A stretch of DNA of 64,000 nucleotides. It comes from Calamus simplicifolius. Taxonomy: Eukaryota; Streptophyta; Magnoliopsida; Arecales; Arecaceae. Below, one piece after another: positions 47,487 to 59,351 of this stretch. Location: positions 736,619 to 800,618 of the forward strand of contig UESW01003832.1 in NCBI GenBank assembly GCA_900491605.1, given 5' to 3'. Both the position numbers and the translations under genes were made by a program. Under the pieces are notes generated by a model that did no database searches, was not told the origin of the DNA, and saw nothing but the letters and a program-made list of their open reading frames with translations. How positions within the stretch are numbered: position 1 is the first letter of the stretch; each line of letters begins with the position of its first letter.

Positions 47487-48135
47487 TGTTGCTGAAATCC
47501 GTCCTCCGACTCGGGTGCGGTCAAGCTTCGGATTGGGCTCCCTCTTGGGCGGACCTGCAAAACAGTCCTCACGCGAGAGGCGTTAGGGGTGGCCCTCTGC
47601 GGAAGACCCTCCGATGCTCAAGTCAGTGGAGATCAACAACGAATAAATATGGGGAGAAGGCTCTCGCTGAAGAGCCCCTCCAGGATAACCCTTTTGGGAG
47701 CTCTGAGCAGAGTTCTAATGGCGGAAAGCGGTGAGTAGTGATAGCATGAGAGTATTGCTGAGAGTACATTGAGAATGCCCTTACCTGAGAGAATCTGTAA
47801 TTGCGCTATTTATAAGTGGTTACCTGATTCTTTGAGGGTAAGGGCATTCTCAATGTACTCTCAGCAATACTCTCATGCTATCACTACTCACCGCTTTCCG
47901 CCATTAGAACTCTACTCAGAGCTCCCAAAAGGGTCACCCTGGAGGGACTTTTCAGCGAGAGCCTTCTCCTCATATTTGTTTGTTGTTGATCTCCACTGAC
48001 TTGAGCGTCGAAGGGTCTTCCGCAGAGGGCCACCCCCAACGCCTCTCGCGTGAGGACTGTTTTGCAGGTCCGCCCAGGAGGGAGCCCAATATGAAGCTTG
48101 ACCGCGCTCGAGTCGGAGGATGGATTTCAGCAACA
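47487..48135. repeat. E3 5' LTR remnant as a 300-bp-arm palindrome
   Basis: The left arm (47487-47787) is the R-U5 part of the LTR in reverse orientation. The right arm (47836-48135) is the same part in forward orientation. The spacer is about 48 bp and the arms match at roughly 93% by eye. The left arm extends further, through a TATA box (TATAAATAG on the minus strand, about 47812). The right arm starts close to the expected transcription start. U3 is missing. The right end CAGCAACA is the normal LTR terminus before the PBS. Confidence 0.8.
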
Positions 48136-48140
48136 ACAGA

Positions 48141-48157
48141 TGGCACTAGAGGAAGGG
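48141..48157 (+). other. E3 primer binding site
   Basis: TGGCACTAGAGGAAGGG, one difference from the E1 and E2 PBS, 5 bp after the LTR end. Confidence 0.7.
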
Positions 48158-48223
48158 CCCTCAAGTCCCTTAAAATTAAAAAAAAAGGAGATAAGGATCT
48201 CGATCTTGAAGAGGACCTCTCCA

Positions 48224-49730
48224 ATGGCAAATCGAAGAAAGGCTACCTCTGAAGCTCGGAACCAGGTCGCCTTCCAGAGACCTGACCCGGTGAGCAGTAT
48301 GGCACCACCGCCACCACCAGTTGAAACTCTATTGCCACCAGCGACTCCCGTACCCAGGACCAGTTTGCCATATTGGTCCAGCAGGTCCAAGCTCTGACCC
48401 ATCTGATTCAATGACGCCATGAAGCTCCCCGTCCAGCTGCTCCTACTCTGCACCTTCCTGAGGAGGCCGCAGCACCCATTCCCCAGCAATCTCTTCTTTC
48501 GGTCCGCATAAAGTTGCAGACCCCCTTCGTCGCCCTAAGGGAGTTGGGCCAGCCCCGCAAGGGGTCTGCGGCCAGGATCTTCCTAGATCTCATCAGGCCC
48601 AATCTCTCTCCCCGGTGTCTTCTCGCCACGGCTCGACACCGTCTCCGCATTCTCCTCTCCCAGCCCCTCCTACTCTGCCCAAAGAGATCCGCCAACAGAT
48701 CCGGGAGATGCGCCAGGAGTTGGATGCTGCCAAGCAGGCCCGTCCGCTTTAGCATAAGGTGGAGCAGGGCATTCCCTTCTCCAAGAAGATCATGGGGGAA
48801 GTGATCCCCTCCCATGTCAAGCTGCCCGCCATCGAGCCTTATCATGGATCCACTGATCCCGATGATCACCTCAGTAGCTTCAGGTCCATCATGATGTTTC
48901 ATGGAGCGTCGAATGCGGTCCTTTGTCATGCCTTCCCCTTCACTCTAAGGGGATCTGCTCGAACCTGGTTCAACGGCTTGAAACTAGGTTCTATTGATTC
49001 GTTTGACGAGCTGAGTCGCCTCTTCATCAGCCAGTTCGTCAGCAGCCACCATCACTGGCGGAGATCTGATTCCCTCTCCGAGGTTAAGCAGAGAGAGGAG
49101 AAATTATTGAAGAGTTATCTCGGATGCTTTAACACGGCCCTCATAGAAGTTGACCACCTCAATCACGAGGTGGCCATGTCCGCCTTGGCCGGAGGAGTGT
49201 CCAAGGAGGGAGATTTCTACCTAACTCTAGAGGTTAACTACCGAAGAGCCTGTCGGACATGATGTCCCTGATGGACAAATATGCCAGGATGGAAGAATTG
49301 AGGAGGTCGGCCCGAGCCGAACAGATGAAGAAGAAAGAGGCAAAGGGCTCAGACAGGCAGTGAGCCCACCGCCGCGCTAGCCCGCCTCGCCACTGCAGAA
49401 CTCCTCTGCCGCTGCCTCGAGACTAAACTCGAAGTTTGGCCCGAAGGTTTGACTACTATACTCCCCTCACCGCGACGAGAGCTCAGATCCTATGGAGATA
49501 GAGCGCCAACTCCCTCGACTGTCTCCTCTTCGAGGGAATGCAACCCGGAGAGACCCCACCAAGTACTACCGCTACCATCGGGACCATGGCCACGACATCG
49601 AAGAATGCTGGCAGCTGAAGAATGAAATTGAGAGGCTCATCCAGAGGGACAGACTGAACCAATTCAGGAGAGCACCGAACCAAGGAATGGGGGTGACCGC
49701 CAGCCCGAGCCTCAGCAGCCTCCTCCTCCA
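48224..49730 (+). pseudogene. E3 gag
   Basis: It starts MANRRKATSEARNQ at 48224 and stops at 48397 after a frameshift. The capsid core is open from 48759 to 49262 (SHVKLPAIEPYHG, GSARTWFNGLKLGSID). The knuckle lies in the frame from 49492 and reads KYYRYHRDHGHDIEEC: the first Cys of the C-x2-H-x4-H-x4-C pattern is Tyr, so the zinc site is lost. Confidence 0.85.
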
Positions 49731-49849
49731 AATCCTCCGGCTATTGGCCACATCAATGTGGTCAAGGCAGTCAGTAGTCCATCGGGCCGGTGGGATGATG
49801 AAGAAGATTCGGCACCAAAGAGAGCACGGACTGGTGAGCTCTCCTTCTC

Positions 49850-50490
49850 CGATGATGACCTCCGGAAGATACAGTTCCTGCATGATGATGTGCTGGTTGT
49901 ATCTCTCAATCTAAACAACTATATGTAAGCCGAATTTTTATTGATAGTGGAAGCTCTATCAATGTTCTGTACCTTGATGTGTTTGCGAAGATGAAGCTAC
50001 TCATGGAGAGCCTCTGAGCCACGGACTCCACCCTAATGGGATTCACCGATGATATTATTACCCCAGATGGGGCCGTGACCTTGACGGTTCGGACAGGAAC
50101 TTGGCCCCACCTTGCCACTGTTCACACAGATTTCATGGTGACCAAGCTTCAGTCGCCCTACAATGCAATCTTTGAAAGACTCGGCCTGATGTCTCTTGGG
50201 ACTGCCGTCTCCATCCCGCATCTAGTCATGAAGTTCCCTACCGAAGGGGGAGTTGGTGAAGTTTGAGGAAGCCAAGCTGTGGCTCGGCAATGTTTTCTCA
50301 CCAGCCTTTGGTCCGAACTGCCCGAAGTTGATGGGCTGGATGCTCAGGAGGATTTTTCCGAGCAACGAGGGGAGCCAGCCGAAGAGCTGGAGGAGGTGCC
50401 GCTGAACGAAGCCCGATCCAACCGAACTGTAAAGATCGGGTCGCTACTGAAAGGGAAACCTCGGCTGGAGCTGATCGACTTTCTCTGAAA
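49850..50490 (+). pseudogene. E3 aspartic protease region
   Basis: DSGSS is encoded at 49943-49957, followed by INVLYLDVFAKM. A TGA interrupts shortly after, at about 50017. The later part (SPYNAIFERLGLMSL) continues from 50036; the usual GRPGL is ERLGL here. Confidence 0.8.
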
Positions 50491-50499
50491 AAATACTGG

Positions 50500-51300
50500 T
50501 GTCTTCACCTGGTCCGCTTCTGATATGCCGGGGATCAGCCCAGACGTCCTCATTCACCGTCTTAATGTGGACGAGATGTTTCGGCCCATCAAATAGAAGA
50601 AAAGGAGCTTCACCCCTGAGCGACAGAAGGCTATTGAGGAAGAAGTCGACAAGCTTATCAAGGTGAATTTCATTCGGGAGGTAAACTACCCTAGCTGGCT
50701 GTCAAATGTTGTTATGGTGAAGAAGTCGAACAGCAAGTGGCGGATCTGCATCGACTTCACCGACCTCAACAAAGCATGTCCGAAGGACAGCTTCCCTCTT
50801 CCCCGGATCTACCAGCTTATGGACGCTACTTTGGGTCACCAGATGCTGGCCTTTATGGACGCCTATTCGGGCTACAACCAAATCTGAATGGCGCCCGAGG
50901 ATGAAGAGAAAATCGCCTTTATAACTGACCAAGGTACTTATTGTTACCATGTCATGCCTTTCGGTCTGAAGAATGCATGTGCTACTTACCAAAGGTTGGT
51001 GAACAAGGACTTTAAGGAGCAGATTGGCCATAACATGGAGGTGTACGTCGATGACATGTTGGTCAAAAGCAAAGAAGCATCCCAGCACATTAAGGATCTC
51101 TTGGAGAGCTTTGTGACACTCCGAAAATATCGGATGAAGCTCAACCCGACTAAGTACACCTTCGGCGTCAATTCTGGAAAGTTTTTGGGCTTCATGGTTT
51201 CCTAGCGAGGCATTGAGGCCACTCCGCAGAAGATCCAGGCCCTTTAGCAAATGGCGCCTCCAACGTCTGTCAAGGAGGTCCAACGCCTGATCGGGAGGAT
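50500..51300 (+). pseudogene. E3 reverse transcriptase domain
   Basis: All RT motifs are present in one frame: SNVVMVKKSNSKWRICIDF, FMDAYSGYNQI, MPFGLKNACATYQRLV, YVDD (51044-51055) and GKFLGFMVS. Four in-frame stops interrupt it: TAG 50594, TGA 50885, TAG 51203 and TAG 51245. Each sits where E1 or E2 has Gln or Arg. Few indels are seen, so the decay is mostly by point change. Confidence 0.88.
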
Positions 51301-52875
51301 CGCAGCCCTCAACCACTTCGTGGCTCGGTCAGCCGAGAGATGCCTCCCTTTTTTCAAAGCTCTCCGATCAGCTAAGAATTTTAATGGTCTCCCGAGTGTC
51401 AGAAATCGTTCGAGGACCTCAAAAGGTATCTCGGCTCTCCACCCCTCCTCAGCAGTCCGAATCCGGGGGAAATGTTGTTCTTATACTTGGCAGTTTCGGA
51501 AGGCGCAATTGGCTCAGTATTAGTCAGAGAAGAGAACAGGACCCAAAAGCCGATCTATTATGTCAGCAAACTGCTCCGAGATACCGAGACAAGGTACACC
51601 CGGATCGAGAAGTTGGTTTTGGCCCTGATAACGTCAGTTCAGATGCTACAACCATATTTTCAGGCACATTCTGTGATGGTCCTGACCGACCAACCCATCA
51701 AAGCGGTGGTCCATCGTCCGAAGACATCAGGGAGAATGACCAAATGGGTCGTCGAGCTAAGCGAGCATGACATCAGATACCAACCTCGCCCGGTCATCAA
51801 AGCCCAAGTTCTAGCCGATTTCCTCCTTGAATGCACTATCCTCGAGGACGGCTCTGCTCCGGACTCCTCTGAACATCTGAGGTCCAATCCCCTATGGTTG
51901 CTTCACATTGACAGATCATCCAATGCCAACGGCTCCGGTGCTGGCTTAATCCTCACCAGCCCAGAGGGGGTGACCTTCGAATATGGTGTCCGCTTCTCCT
52001 TCTCAGCCTCCAATAATGAAGCCAAGTATGAAGCTCTGCTAGCTGGACTCCGAATTGCCCGAGACCTTAAAGTGAAGAAGCTGAATGCCTTTATCGACTC
52101 TCAGTTGGTGGCCGGTCACGTGCGGGGCAAGTTTGAGGCCCGGGAGCCGAACAAGATTCGGTATCTTCAAGAGGTGCGGGACTTACTTTCCCATTTCTCC
52201 AAATTTGAAGTCATTCATATCCCCATATCTGAGAATGCATGCACCGACCTATTGTCCCAGCTAGCAACCACGGGATCGATGGATTCCGAGCAGAAGTTTC
52301 CCCTGGAGATTTTGGAAAAGCCCAGCATCGCGGAGGCTGACCGAGTGATGCAGGTCAAGGTCGAACCATCCTGGTTCGATCCCATATTTAAGTATCTTAA
52401 AGAAGGGTCGCTCCCAGCCGACCGAAAAGAAGCAAGAAAGCTGAAGTTGCAGGCCACTCATTATGTGCTGATCGATGACCAACTGTATAAGCGGTCCTTC
52501 TCCATGCCGCTGCTTAAGTGCCTTCGCCCATCTAAGGCCGATTATGCCCTTCGGGAGGTACATGAGGGAATTTGCAGCAACCATCTGGGGAAACGATCCT
52601 TATGCCATAAGGTGCTACACCAGGGGTATTATTGGCCCACCATGCAAAAGGATGCTGACGATCTCGTCCGAGCCTGCGACCCTTGTCAGAGACATTCTAA
52701 CATTCAAAGGCTTCCCTCCTCCAGCTTGATCCCTATTTCCTCTGCTTGGCCCTTTGCTAAGTGGGGGATGGACATTCTTGGCCCGTTTCCCCTCGCCACA
52801 GGACAGAGAAAGTTCTTATTTGTCACCATTGACTACTTCACCAAGGGGTCAAGGCTGAAGCAGTTGCCTAGATAA
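51301..52875 (+). pseudogene. E3 RNaseH, archaeal-type RNaseH and integrase N-terminus
   Basis: From 51472 a 467-codon frame is open, the longest intact pol piece in the window. It covers the usual RNaseH (KPIYYVSKLLRDTETRY), the second RNaseH (WLLHIDRSSNANGSGAG, with Arg for the usual Gly after the catalytic Asp), IDSQLVAGHV, then the integrase HHCC finger (HEGICSNH, CDPCQRH) and the first catalytic D (MDILGPF, 52771). A frameshift near 51385 lies upstream, and a base loss at about 52848 ends the frame. Confidence 0.87.
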
Positions 52876-53565
52876 CCGAAGCTCGGGCTAAGGACTTTGT
52901 GTGGAGATCCATTATTTGTCATTTTGCCCTCCCACACAACATCATCACCGACAATGGCAAGCAGTTTGATAACCCTAAGTTCCGGGAGTTCTGTGAGGAG
53001 CATGGAATCTGTCATCGCTTCACATCAGTCGGGCATCCTACTCCAAGGGATCAAGGCTCGGCTTGTCAGAGCCCGAGGCAGATGGGCGGACGAGCTTCAC
53101 CATGTCCTATGGGCCTACCGCACCACCCAGAGAGTCTCCATAGGCGAGACCCCGTTCTGGATGGCCTTTGGCACAGAAGTTGTCATTCCCGTGGAGATAG
53201 GACTCCCCTCTCCGTGGATGGAAAACTACTCGGAGGAAGCTAACGACGAGCAGCTCTGCACTAACCTCGACCTAGTGGAGGAGATCAGAGAGAAAGCTTG
53301 GATCAGAGTAGCTGCCTATCAGCAAAGAGTGGCTCGTTATCATGCCTCCATAGTCAAAGGAAAATCTTTCTCGCCTGGCGATCTTGTCCTCCGAAAAGCA
53401 TCCGTCTCCAAACCGCTGGAACAAGGAAAGCTGTTTCCAAACTGGGAAGGCCCCTATCAAGTGGCGGAAGACATCGGGCCCGGTACCTATAAGCTCCAGG
53501 ATCTGAACGGAAAATCTATTCCTCGGACATCGAATTCGGACAATCTCCTTATATACCATCAATAG
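52876..53565 (+). pseudogene. E3 integrase C-terminal part, catalytic Glu deleted
   Basis: The second D (TDNGKQF, 52950) is present. Right after TSVGHP a deletion of about 45 bp joins to LLQGIKARL and removes the NGAAEVTNRT segment with the catalytic Glu. The C-terminal part is intact to TAG 53563-53565 and shows NWEGPYQVAEDIGPGTYKL, a GPY-like module lost in E1. Confidence 0.85.
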
Positions 53566-53689
53566 GGTATGCTTCCTATAGACTTTCCCCTTTTATGGTA
53601 TTGATATCTTGTTTCTGTGATTCGCGGCATGATCGCTGCAGTCATTTTCTCGAAAAGTCATAATGAAAAACAAATGCTGCTTACCAATT

Positions 53690-54870
53690 CTCGGCACGAC
53701 CGAGCCGCCTCCTTGAGCAGAAAATCTCCATACCTCGGCTGGGCCAAGTCCTGTTCCATAAAGACTCGGTATGGCCGAGCACTCCCAGTACAGCTGGGAG
53801 CCAAGTGATCTGCGAGCCTTTGGCCAGATTCGGGTAGCTCACAAGCCTCGACCGAGCCAAACGACGTAAAAGCCTTTGGCCAGATTCGAGCAGCTCACAA
53901 GCCCCGGCCGAGCCAAGCGATGTAAAAGCCTTTGGCCGGATTCGGGCAGCTCATAAGCCCCGACCGAGCCAAGTGACGTAAAAGCCTTTGGCCGGATTCA
54001 GGTAGCTCACAAGCCCTGGCCGAGCCAAACAACGTAAAAGCCTTTGGCTGGATTCGGGCAGCTCACAAGCCTCGGCCAAGCCAAACGACGTAAAAGCCTT
54101 TGGTCGGATTCGGGCAGCTCACAAGCCTCGGTCGAGACAAACGACGTAAAAGACTTTGGCCAGATTCAGGCAGCTCACAAGCCCCGGCCGAGCCAAGCGA
54201 CGTAAAAGCCTTTGGTTGGATTCGGGCAGTTCACAAGCCTCGGCCGAGCCAAGCGACGTAAAAGCCTTTGGCCGGATTTGGGCAGCTCACAAGCCCCAGC
54301 CGAGCCAAACGACATAAAAGCCTTTGGCTAGATTCGGGCAGCTCACAAGCCTCGGCCGAGCCAAGCGACGTAAAAGCCTTTGGCCGGATTTGGGCAGCTC
54401 ACAAGCCTTGGCCAAGCCAAACGGCGTAAAAGCCTTTGGCTAGATTCGGGTAGCTCACAAGCCCCGGCCAAGCCAAACGACGTAAAAGCCTTTGGCTAGA
54501 TTCGAGCAGCTCACAAGCCCCGACCGAGCCAAGCGACGTAAAAGCCTTTAGCCGGATTCGGGCAGCTCATAAGCCCCGGTCGAGCCAAGCGACGTAAAAG
54601 CCTTTGGCTAGATTCGGGCAGCTCACAAGCCCCAGCCGAGCCAAATGACGTAAAAGCCTTTGACCAGATTCGAGCAGCTCACAAGCCCCGGCCGAGCCAA
54701 GCGACGTAAAATCCTTTGGCCGGATTCAGGCAGCTCATAAGCCCCGACCGAGCCAAACGACATAAAAGCCTTTGGCCGGATTCGGGCAGCTCATAAGCCC
54801 CAATTGAGCCAAACGGTGTAAAAGTCTCAGTCGGATTCGGGTAGCTTACAAGCCCCGGCCGAACTGAGAG
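53690..54870. repeat. E3 tandem array (56-bp unit, about 19 copies)
   Basis: The unit is AAGCCTTTGGCCGGATTCGG plus GCAGCTCACAAGCCCCGGCC plus GAGCCAAGCGACGTAA. Copies differ at many positions, so the array is older than E2 array C. It occupies the place between pol and antisense unit 2. Confidence 0.93.
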
Positions 54871-55530
54871 ATCTTCAAACAGTCTCCGAACTTCGGCAGG
54901 GCCGAGCAATGTTCCTCGCGCCATGGTGCCACCAGGTATACGTTCTATAGTTCCTCGCGCCATGCCCGAATGGCTCTCAAAAGCCTCAGCAAAAGCTGAA
55001 GTGCATCTCTTATTAATAGAAACCTCGGCCAAGACTGAGTGACATATCAGAACCCTCGGCCAAAGCCAAATGGAATTTCTTATTAATCTTCGAAGCCTTG
55101 AACGAAGCTGAACGGCCCCGGCGATTCTGCAATAACAGCAAGACCGGTTGATTTCTTAGACATTTTAACGTAACCAATACGTCTCATCATACTTCGGCGC
55201 AAGTAAGCGATCCCTTTCTCTGCCCATCAGCAGAGTTGTGCAAGTCTTTCCTCCTTAAGGAAGGACCTACTTAGCCCCTTTTTATCGAGCCCCGCCTATT
55301 TGGTAGATTGGTAAGGTTGCCCAGGCTTCCCTCTGATTTGAACAGAGACCAGTGCCTCCTCTGAAGGGGGTCAAACATTATGAAAATGCCTGACGAAGGC
55401 GGTGCCACCCAAGCACAGTCAAAGGCTTATGAGCCAAGCATGACTCGGTAAACCTAAAATGGACAAGACTGCATAGTTATGTCAACAGGGAAAAGTAGGC
55501 AGTTAAAAAAGAAAGGAACAAAAAACTTTC

Positions 55531-56256
55531 TTTATTCTGTTAATCGATGAGAAATACAACCTATGAAGAGGTATTACAAGCGCACTACAACATAGGAAGT
55601 ACAAGCAAATGAATTAAAAAGCAGCTTTGGCCTTTGGTGTCGCTGCAGCATCCGAGAAATCAGAGAAATCATACGACTCCAGCTGAGCCGCTAATCCTTC
55701 AGACAGACAAGACAAAAGACCCAAACTGGGTCGAAGACCTATGGATGCCTATGCTGAGGAAGCATCCCCCAAGCAGAGTGCTGGACTGCCAGCCACCGCC
55801 CAAGCGCATAGACAAGAAACCAGCAGACCCACACATCCCTCCTCCCTCCTCACATGGCAAAAGATTTCTCAGTCGAATGAACCGAGGAATTCGGGCCGAG
55901 GAAGGAGGCAAAATTCATGTAAACCATGGGGGGCATGCATGTCGTGCATTTCCTGTGATCCCCGTGACCGGCAACAAAGAACACACAGAAAGCGCATACA
56001 TGCGCTCCCCATATAACTTCTGCGGGCCTCCCGTGCGCTCTCCATATAACCTCCGAGAATTCCTCCCTTGAGGACTATCCACTCTTCAGTAGCTTCTCCA
56101 TCACCCCAGTTATCTGGGATGAACCAACCCTCAAAAAGAAGATTCGGACTCTCCGCTCTCAACTTCAATGAAACAGACGCCATGGAAACTCTTGCAACTT
56201 TCAGAAAAGAAAGTCTTAGGAGATAGCCTAACACGGCCCGCTCCTCCCATTTTATA
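55531..56256 (-). ncRNA. E3 antisense unit 2: short TATA-to-AATAAA transcription unit (putative)
   Basis: On the minus strand TATAAAA (56250-56256) and AATAAA (55531-55536) are 720 bp apart, as in E1 and E2. The upstream block GACGATTTCCTGCATTTAAG (near 56440) matches GACGATTTCCTGCATTTAAT in E2. A 104-codon frame starts at ATG 56183 (MASVSLKLRAES) and ends at 55869. It has several Cys residues and no recognised domain. Confidence 0.4.
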
Positions 56257-57169
56257 GGCAGACGGATTGGGAGTAGCTATTAAAGCAGAAAGCTCCAGGA
56301 TTCAAAACGCACTGGCCACACCGCTGCATGGCATCTTAGGGTGAAAAGAGCGCTTTTCAATGCGTGCCAAATGCATTTCCCAGGCCATGACGCACAACAA
56401 AAGATTTCCCTCTGATCTCAAATCAAGAGTCTTAAATGCAGGAAATCGTCCGTCAGTCCTTGAGATATGGTCAGACCTAGGAAATTGCCTTATGAAAATG
56501 ATGCCCTACAATGGCGATCGAGTGCTTATCTCGTACGTTAAAAAGACCCATGTTGGAAAAGGCCAACGGGATAAATGCCCTATGCAAAAAACAAAGCATC
56601 CTTTGGAAAATTACAAACCCACCCGGGCAAAAACAAAATGGTTCCTCATGGACCGCACCATCTTATGCCTCGGCCAAACAAGCCGATCCCTTGCCTCGAG
56701 TTGACAGAGCTATCTGCCTTGTCTCAGCCCCGGACTCGAAGCCGGGATAGTCTCCTTATGTCGGAAAAAACCGAGGTGTCTCTTTTTGACTCAATAAAAA
56801 CTGAATGTTCCCTTATTCCCCAGCCCAAACTGAGATAGCTACACTCACCCCAACGTTAGCGGGATGCTCCTTATGCTTCGGCAATACCAAGCAATATACT
56901 ATGCTCCGACTGGAATTTATGAGTTCCCCTTACCTCGGCTAAAACGGGGGCACCATACTTTAGTCTCGCCAAGATCACCTGAGATCCCCCAAGGGGGTGG
57001 TCCGTTCGTAAGGCTCATGTTGACCCCAGATTGATTTTGATGATTACAAAACAAATTAAGCAATTCTAAGATTGATACAGGGAAGTTCGTTCGCCTTGCA
57101 AGTAAGTATTTCATGCAAAATCGACTGGTAAGAAAGTACTTCATTTAGTTTGCTTTGAATATGATTATT

Positions 57170-58035
57170 AGCCTTGGAGTTAACTGGTTAGCTAGCTTGT
57201 TATTCTATTTAGCTAACTGGCATGACTTTCAGCTAGCTGGAAAATTTTCACAGTGATTGGACCGAACGATCTTGCATTTTAGCTAGCTGTTTAGCTAGTT
57301 TGTTAGCTAGCTGCAGTTTCTTCAGCTAACTAAAATGCTCATCTCAGGTGCCTGGCCAAACGTCCTCCTTTTTTAGCTAGCTGGTGAGTTAGTTTGTTAG
57401 GTAGCTGGAGCTCTTTCAGCTAACTAAGAAACTTGTCTCAGGTGCCTGGCCGAACGTCCTTTTTCTTTTAGTTAACTGGTGAGCTAGCTTGTTAGCTAGT
57501 TGGAATTCCTTCAGCTAACTAATTCGCTCGTCACAGTGCATTGGCTGAACACCCTCAAATTTTAGCTAGCTGGCATTTGCTTAGTTAACTGGTTAGCTAT
57601 CTATGGAGCTAGCTGGGAAACCTTTTAGCTAGCTGGTGTTTGCTTAGTTAATTGTTTAGCTATCTATGGAGCTAACTGGAAAACCTTTTAGCTAGCTGAC
57701 GTTTCATTCAGTTAACTATTCAGCTAACTAACTGTTTTATTTTTCTCCTGCAGCCGAGAGGGATTCAAATTCAGTTAGCTGGAGAGCTAACTATGGATGC
57801 ATGAAACTTTTCCTCTGCCGTTGCTTTTTCCCTGATAGTTAACTAAAGAGCTAACTGACCGTTGCTTAGTTAGCTGCCTAGTTAACTAAGTATTCAGCTT
57901 TTTACCCTGCTGGCCATTGCTTTTTGTTGTGAGTTAGCTGAAGAGCTAACTAACGACCTTCTAGCTGACTGAAGAGATACCTGTGGACGTCTTATTTGTT
58001 TTTGGTCTCTCTAGTTAGCTAACTGTTTAGCTAGC
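57170..58035. repeat. AGCTAGCT/GTTAACTGG repeat region in the solo LTR
   Basis: Dozens of TTAGCTAGCTGG, GAGCTAACTGG and GTTAACTGG motifs lie in loose tandem, with a longer repeat GGTGCCTGGCCGAACGTCC at about 57350 and 57440. AGCT, GCTAGC and GTTAAC are self-complementary, so fold-back potential is high. Confidence 0.8.
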
Positions 58036-58644
58036 TGAGGTCCCTTGCTTAACTTTTGGACGATGGCATTCATATCCTCAGCTACTTGGATTTATTTTTC
58101 AGTCAACCGCCGCCTGAGCTCTTAAGAGTGTTCTTTCTCTCTTACTCTCTCTCTATTGTTATTTCAAGCTATATTTAACTTTGGATTTTTGAATTTTTGC
58201 AGTGCTTATCCTTCCTCAAATGGAGATCTGCATTCAATGCTTAAGGGAAACATGTTTAACGGTTATATTTTCTTTCCGTTATTATTTCCACTTATTTCTT
58301 ATGTATCTAACGGATATCTTCTTGTTAGATGGTTATAAATAGCTGGGATTAGAAGCATACCTTGACGATTTTTAAAAAAGAAATTTCAAAGAGAGAAAAT
58401 CCAAGAAAAGAGCCTTCATTGAATATTTGTTGAGTGGTTGTTGTGCATTCAAGTTCATTCCTTGCTCAGAAAGGTCGTCCGAATCATTAAAGCTTTTCAA
58501 GCATTCAAGACTTCAGCTGCTTCAACCTAGTTCATTTATTGCTGAGTTTATTGCTTCAAAAGTTGTAAAGTATTTTCTGAATATATGCTCATTTTAGGAG
58601 CTTCTCCTTTACATACTCTGATTATCTTGTAAAAGGGTTAGTGA

Positions 58645-58890
58645 ACCCTGGTTTGTTGTTGGCTTCCTTGTGCCATTTAAACAAGAGGACTAGCCTAGGT
58701 TTGGCTAGGGGCTTTTGGCTTCCTTTTGCTGTGAAACAAGAGGACTAGCCTAGGTTTAGCTAGGGGTTTTTGGCTGCCTTGTGCCGTGAAACAAGAGGAC
58801 TAGCCTAGGTTTGGCTAGGGGTTTTTTGGCTGCCTTGCGCCGTATAAATAAGAGGGCTAGCCTGATTCGGCTAGAGGTTGTAATTGTTGT
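58645..58890. repeat. 52-bp tandem repeat in the solo LTR
   Basis: Four copies of a unit containing AACAAGAGGACTAGCCTAGG and TTTGGCTAGGGG(T)TTTTGGC. CCTAGG and GGCTAG.. parts add palindromic character. It lies before the last 240 bp of the LTR. Confidence 0.85.
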
Positions 58891-59351
58891 GATACGATTA
58901 GTGGAATTCCCAAAGGTTTTGGAGAGTGGATGTAGGTGCTGAGTTTGGCATCGAACCACTATAAACTTCGGTGTGTTTGTGATTGCTTGCTTTTCTGTTG
59001 ATATTATTATGTGCACCCTACTTCACCGCTGCAAATCAAAATTAGGGTTGAAAGCACATATATAGCTATTAATTATTTTTAAATAACCCAATTCACCCCC
59101 CTCTTGGGTTACTACATCTGGGCAACAGCTCACATGATGAGAATGAACATTTCGAAGATGACAGTGAACACGAAAGTTACGGAAATCCTTTTTTATTCAT
59201 CATAAAAGAAAAAGGAAAAACAAAAAGAAAGAAAAAGACACACAAGCCCTCATTGGGGCTTCTTGTCTCCATCAGGCACTGCCGAGCTCTCCCCACACTG
59301 CAAGCTTAGCTCAGCAGTGAGAATAGCAACCTATTACTGGAGAGTCGTCAC

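Larger units (their letters stand above)
57018..59127 (+). mobile_element. solo LTR of another retrotransposon inside E3
   Basis: The 2,110 bp segment starts TGTTGACCCC, ends CTGGGCAACA and is flanked by perfect GCTCA duplications (57013-57017 and 59128-59132). The start (TTTTGATGATTACAAAACAA) and the end (ACCCCCCTCTTGGG) resemble long LTRs of Sirevirus-type copia elements; that lineage call is an inference. No internal region remains, so LTR-LTR recombination is likely. Strand is set by TG-start similarity. Confidence 0.82.

Noticed and set aside
47487..48135. Foldback DNA transposon or MITE
   Set aside because: The arms match the R-U5 region of the gypsy LTR, and the right arm is followed directly by the PBS and gag of E3.
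48141..53565. Endogenous pararetrovirus
   Set aside because: RT is followed by two RNaseH domains and integrase, with LTRs, a PBS and a PPT. No movement or coat protein region is seen, so these are LTR retrotransposons.
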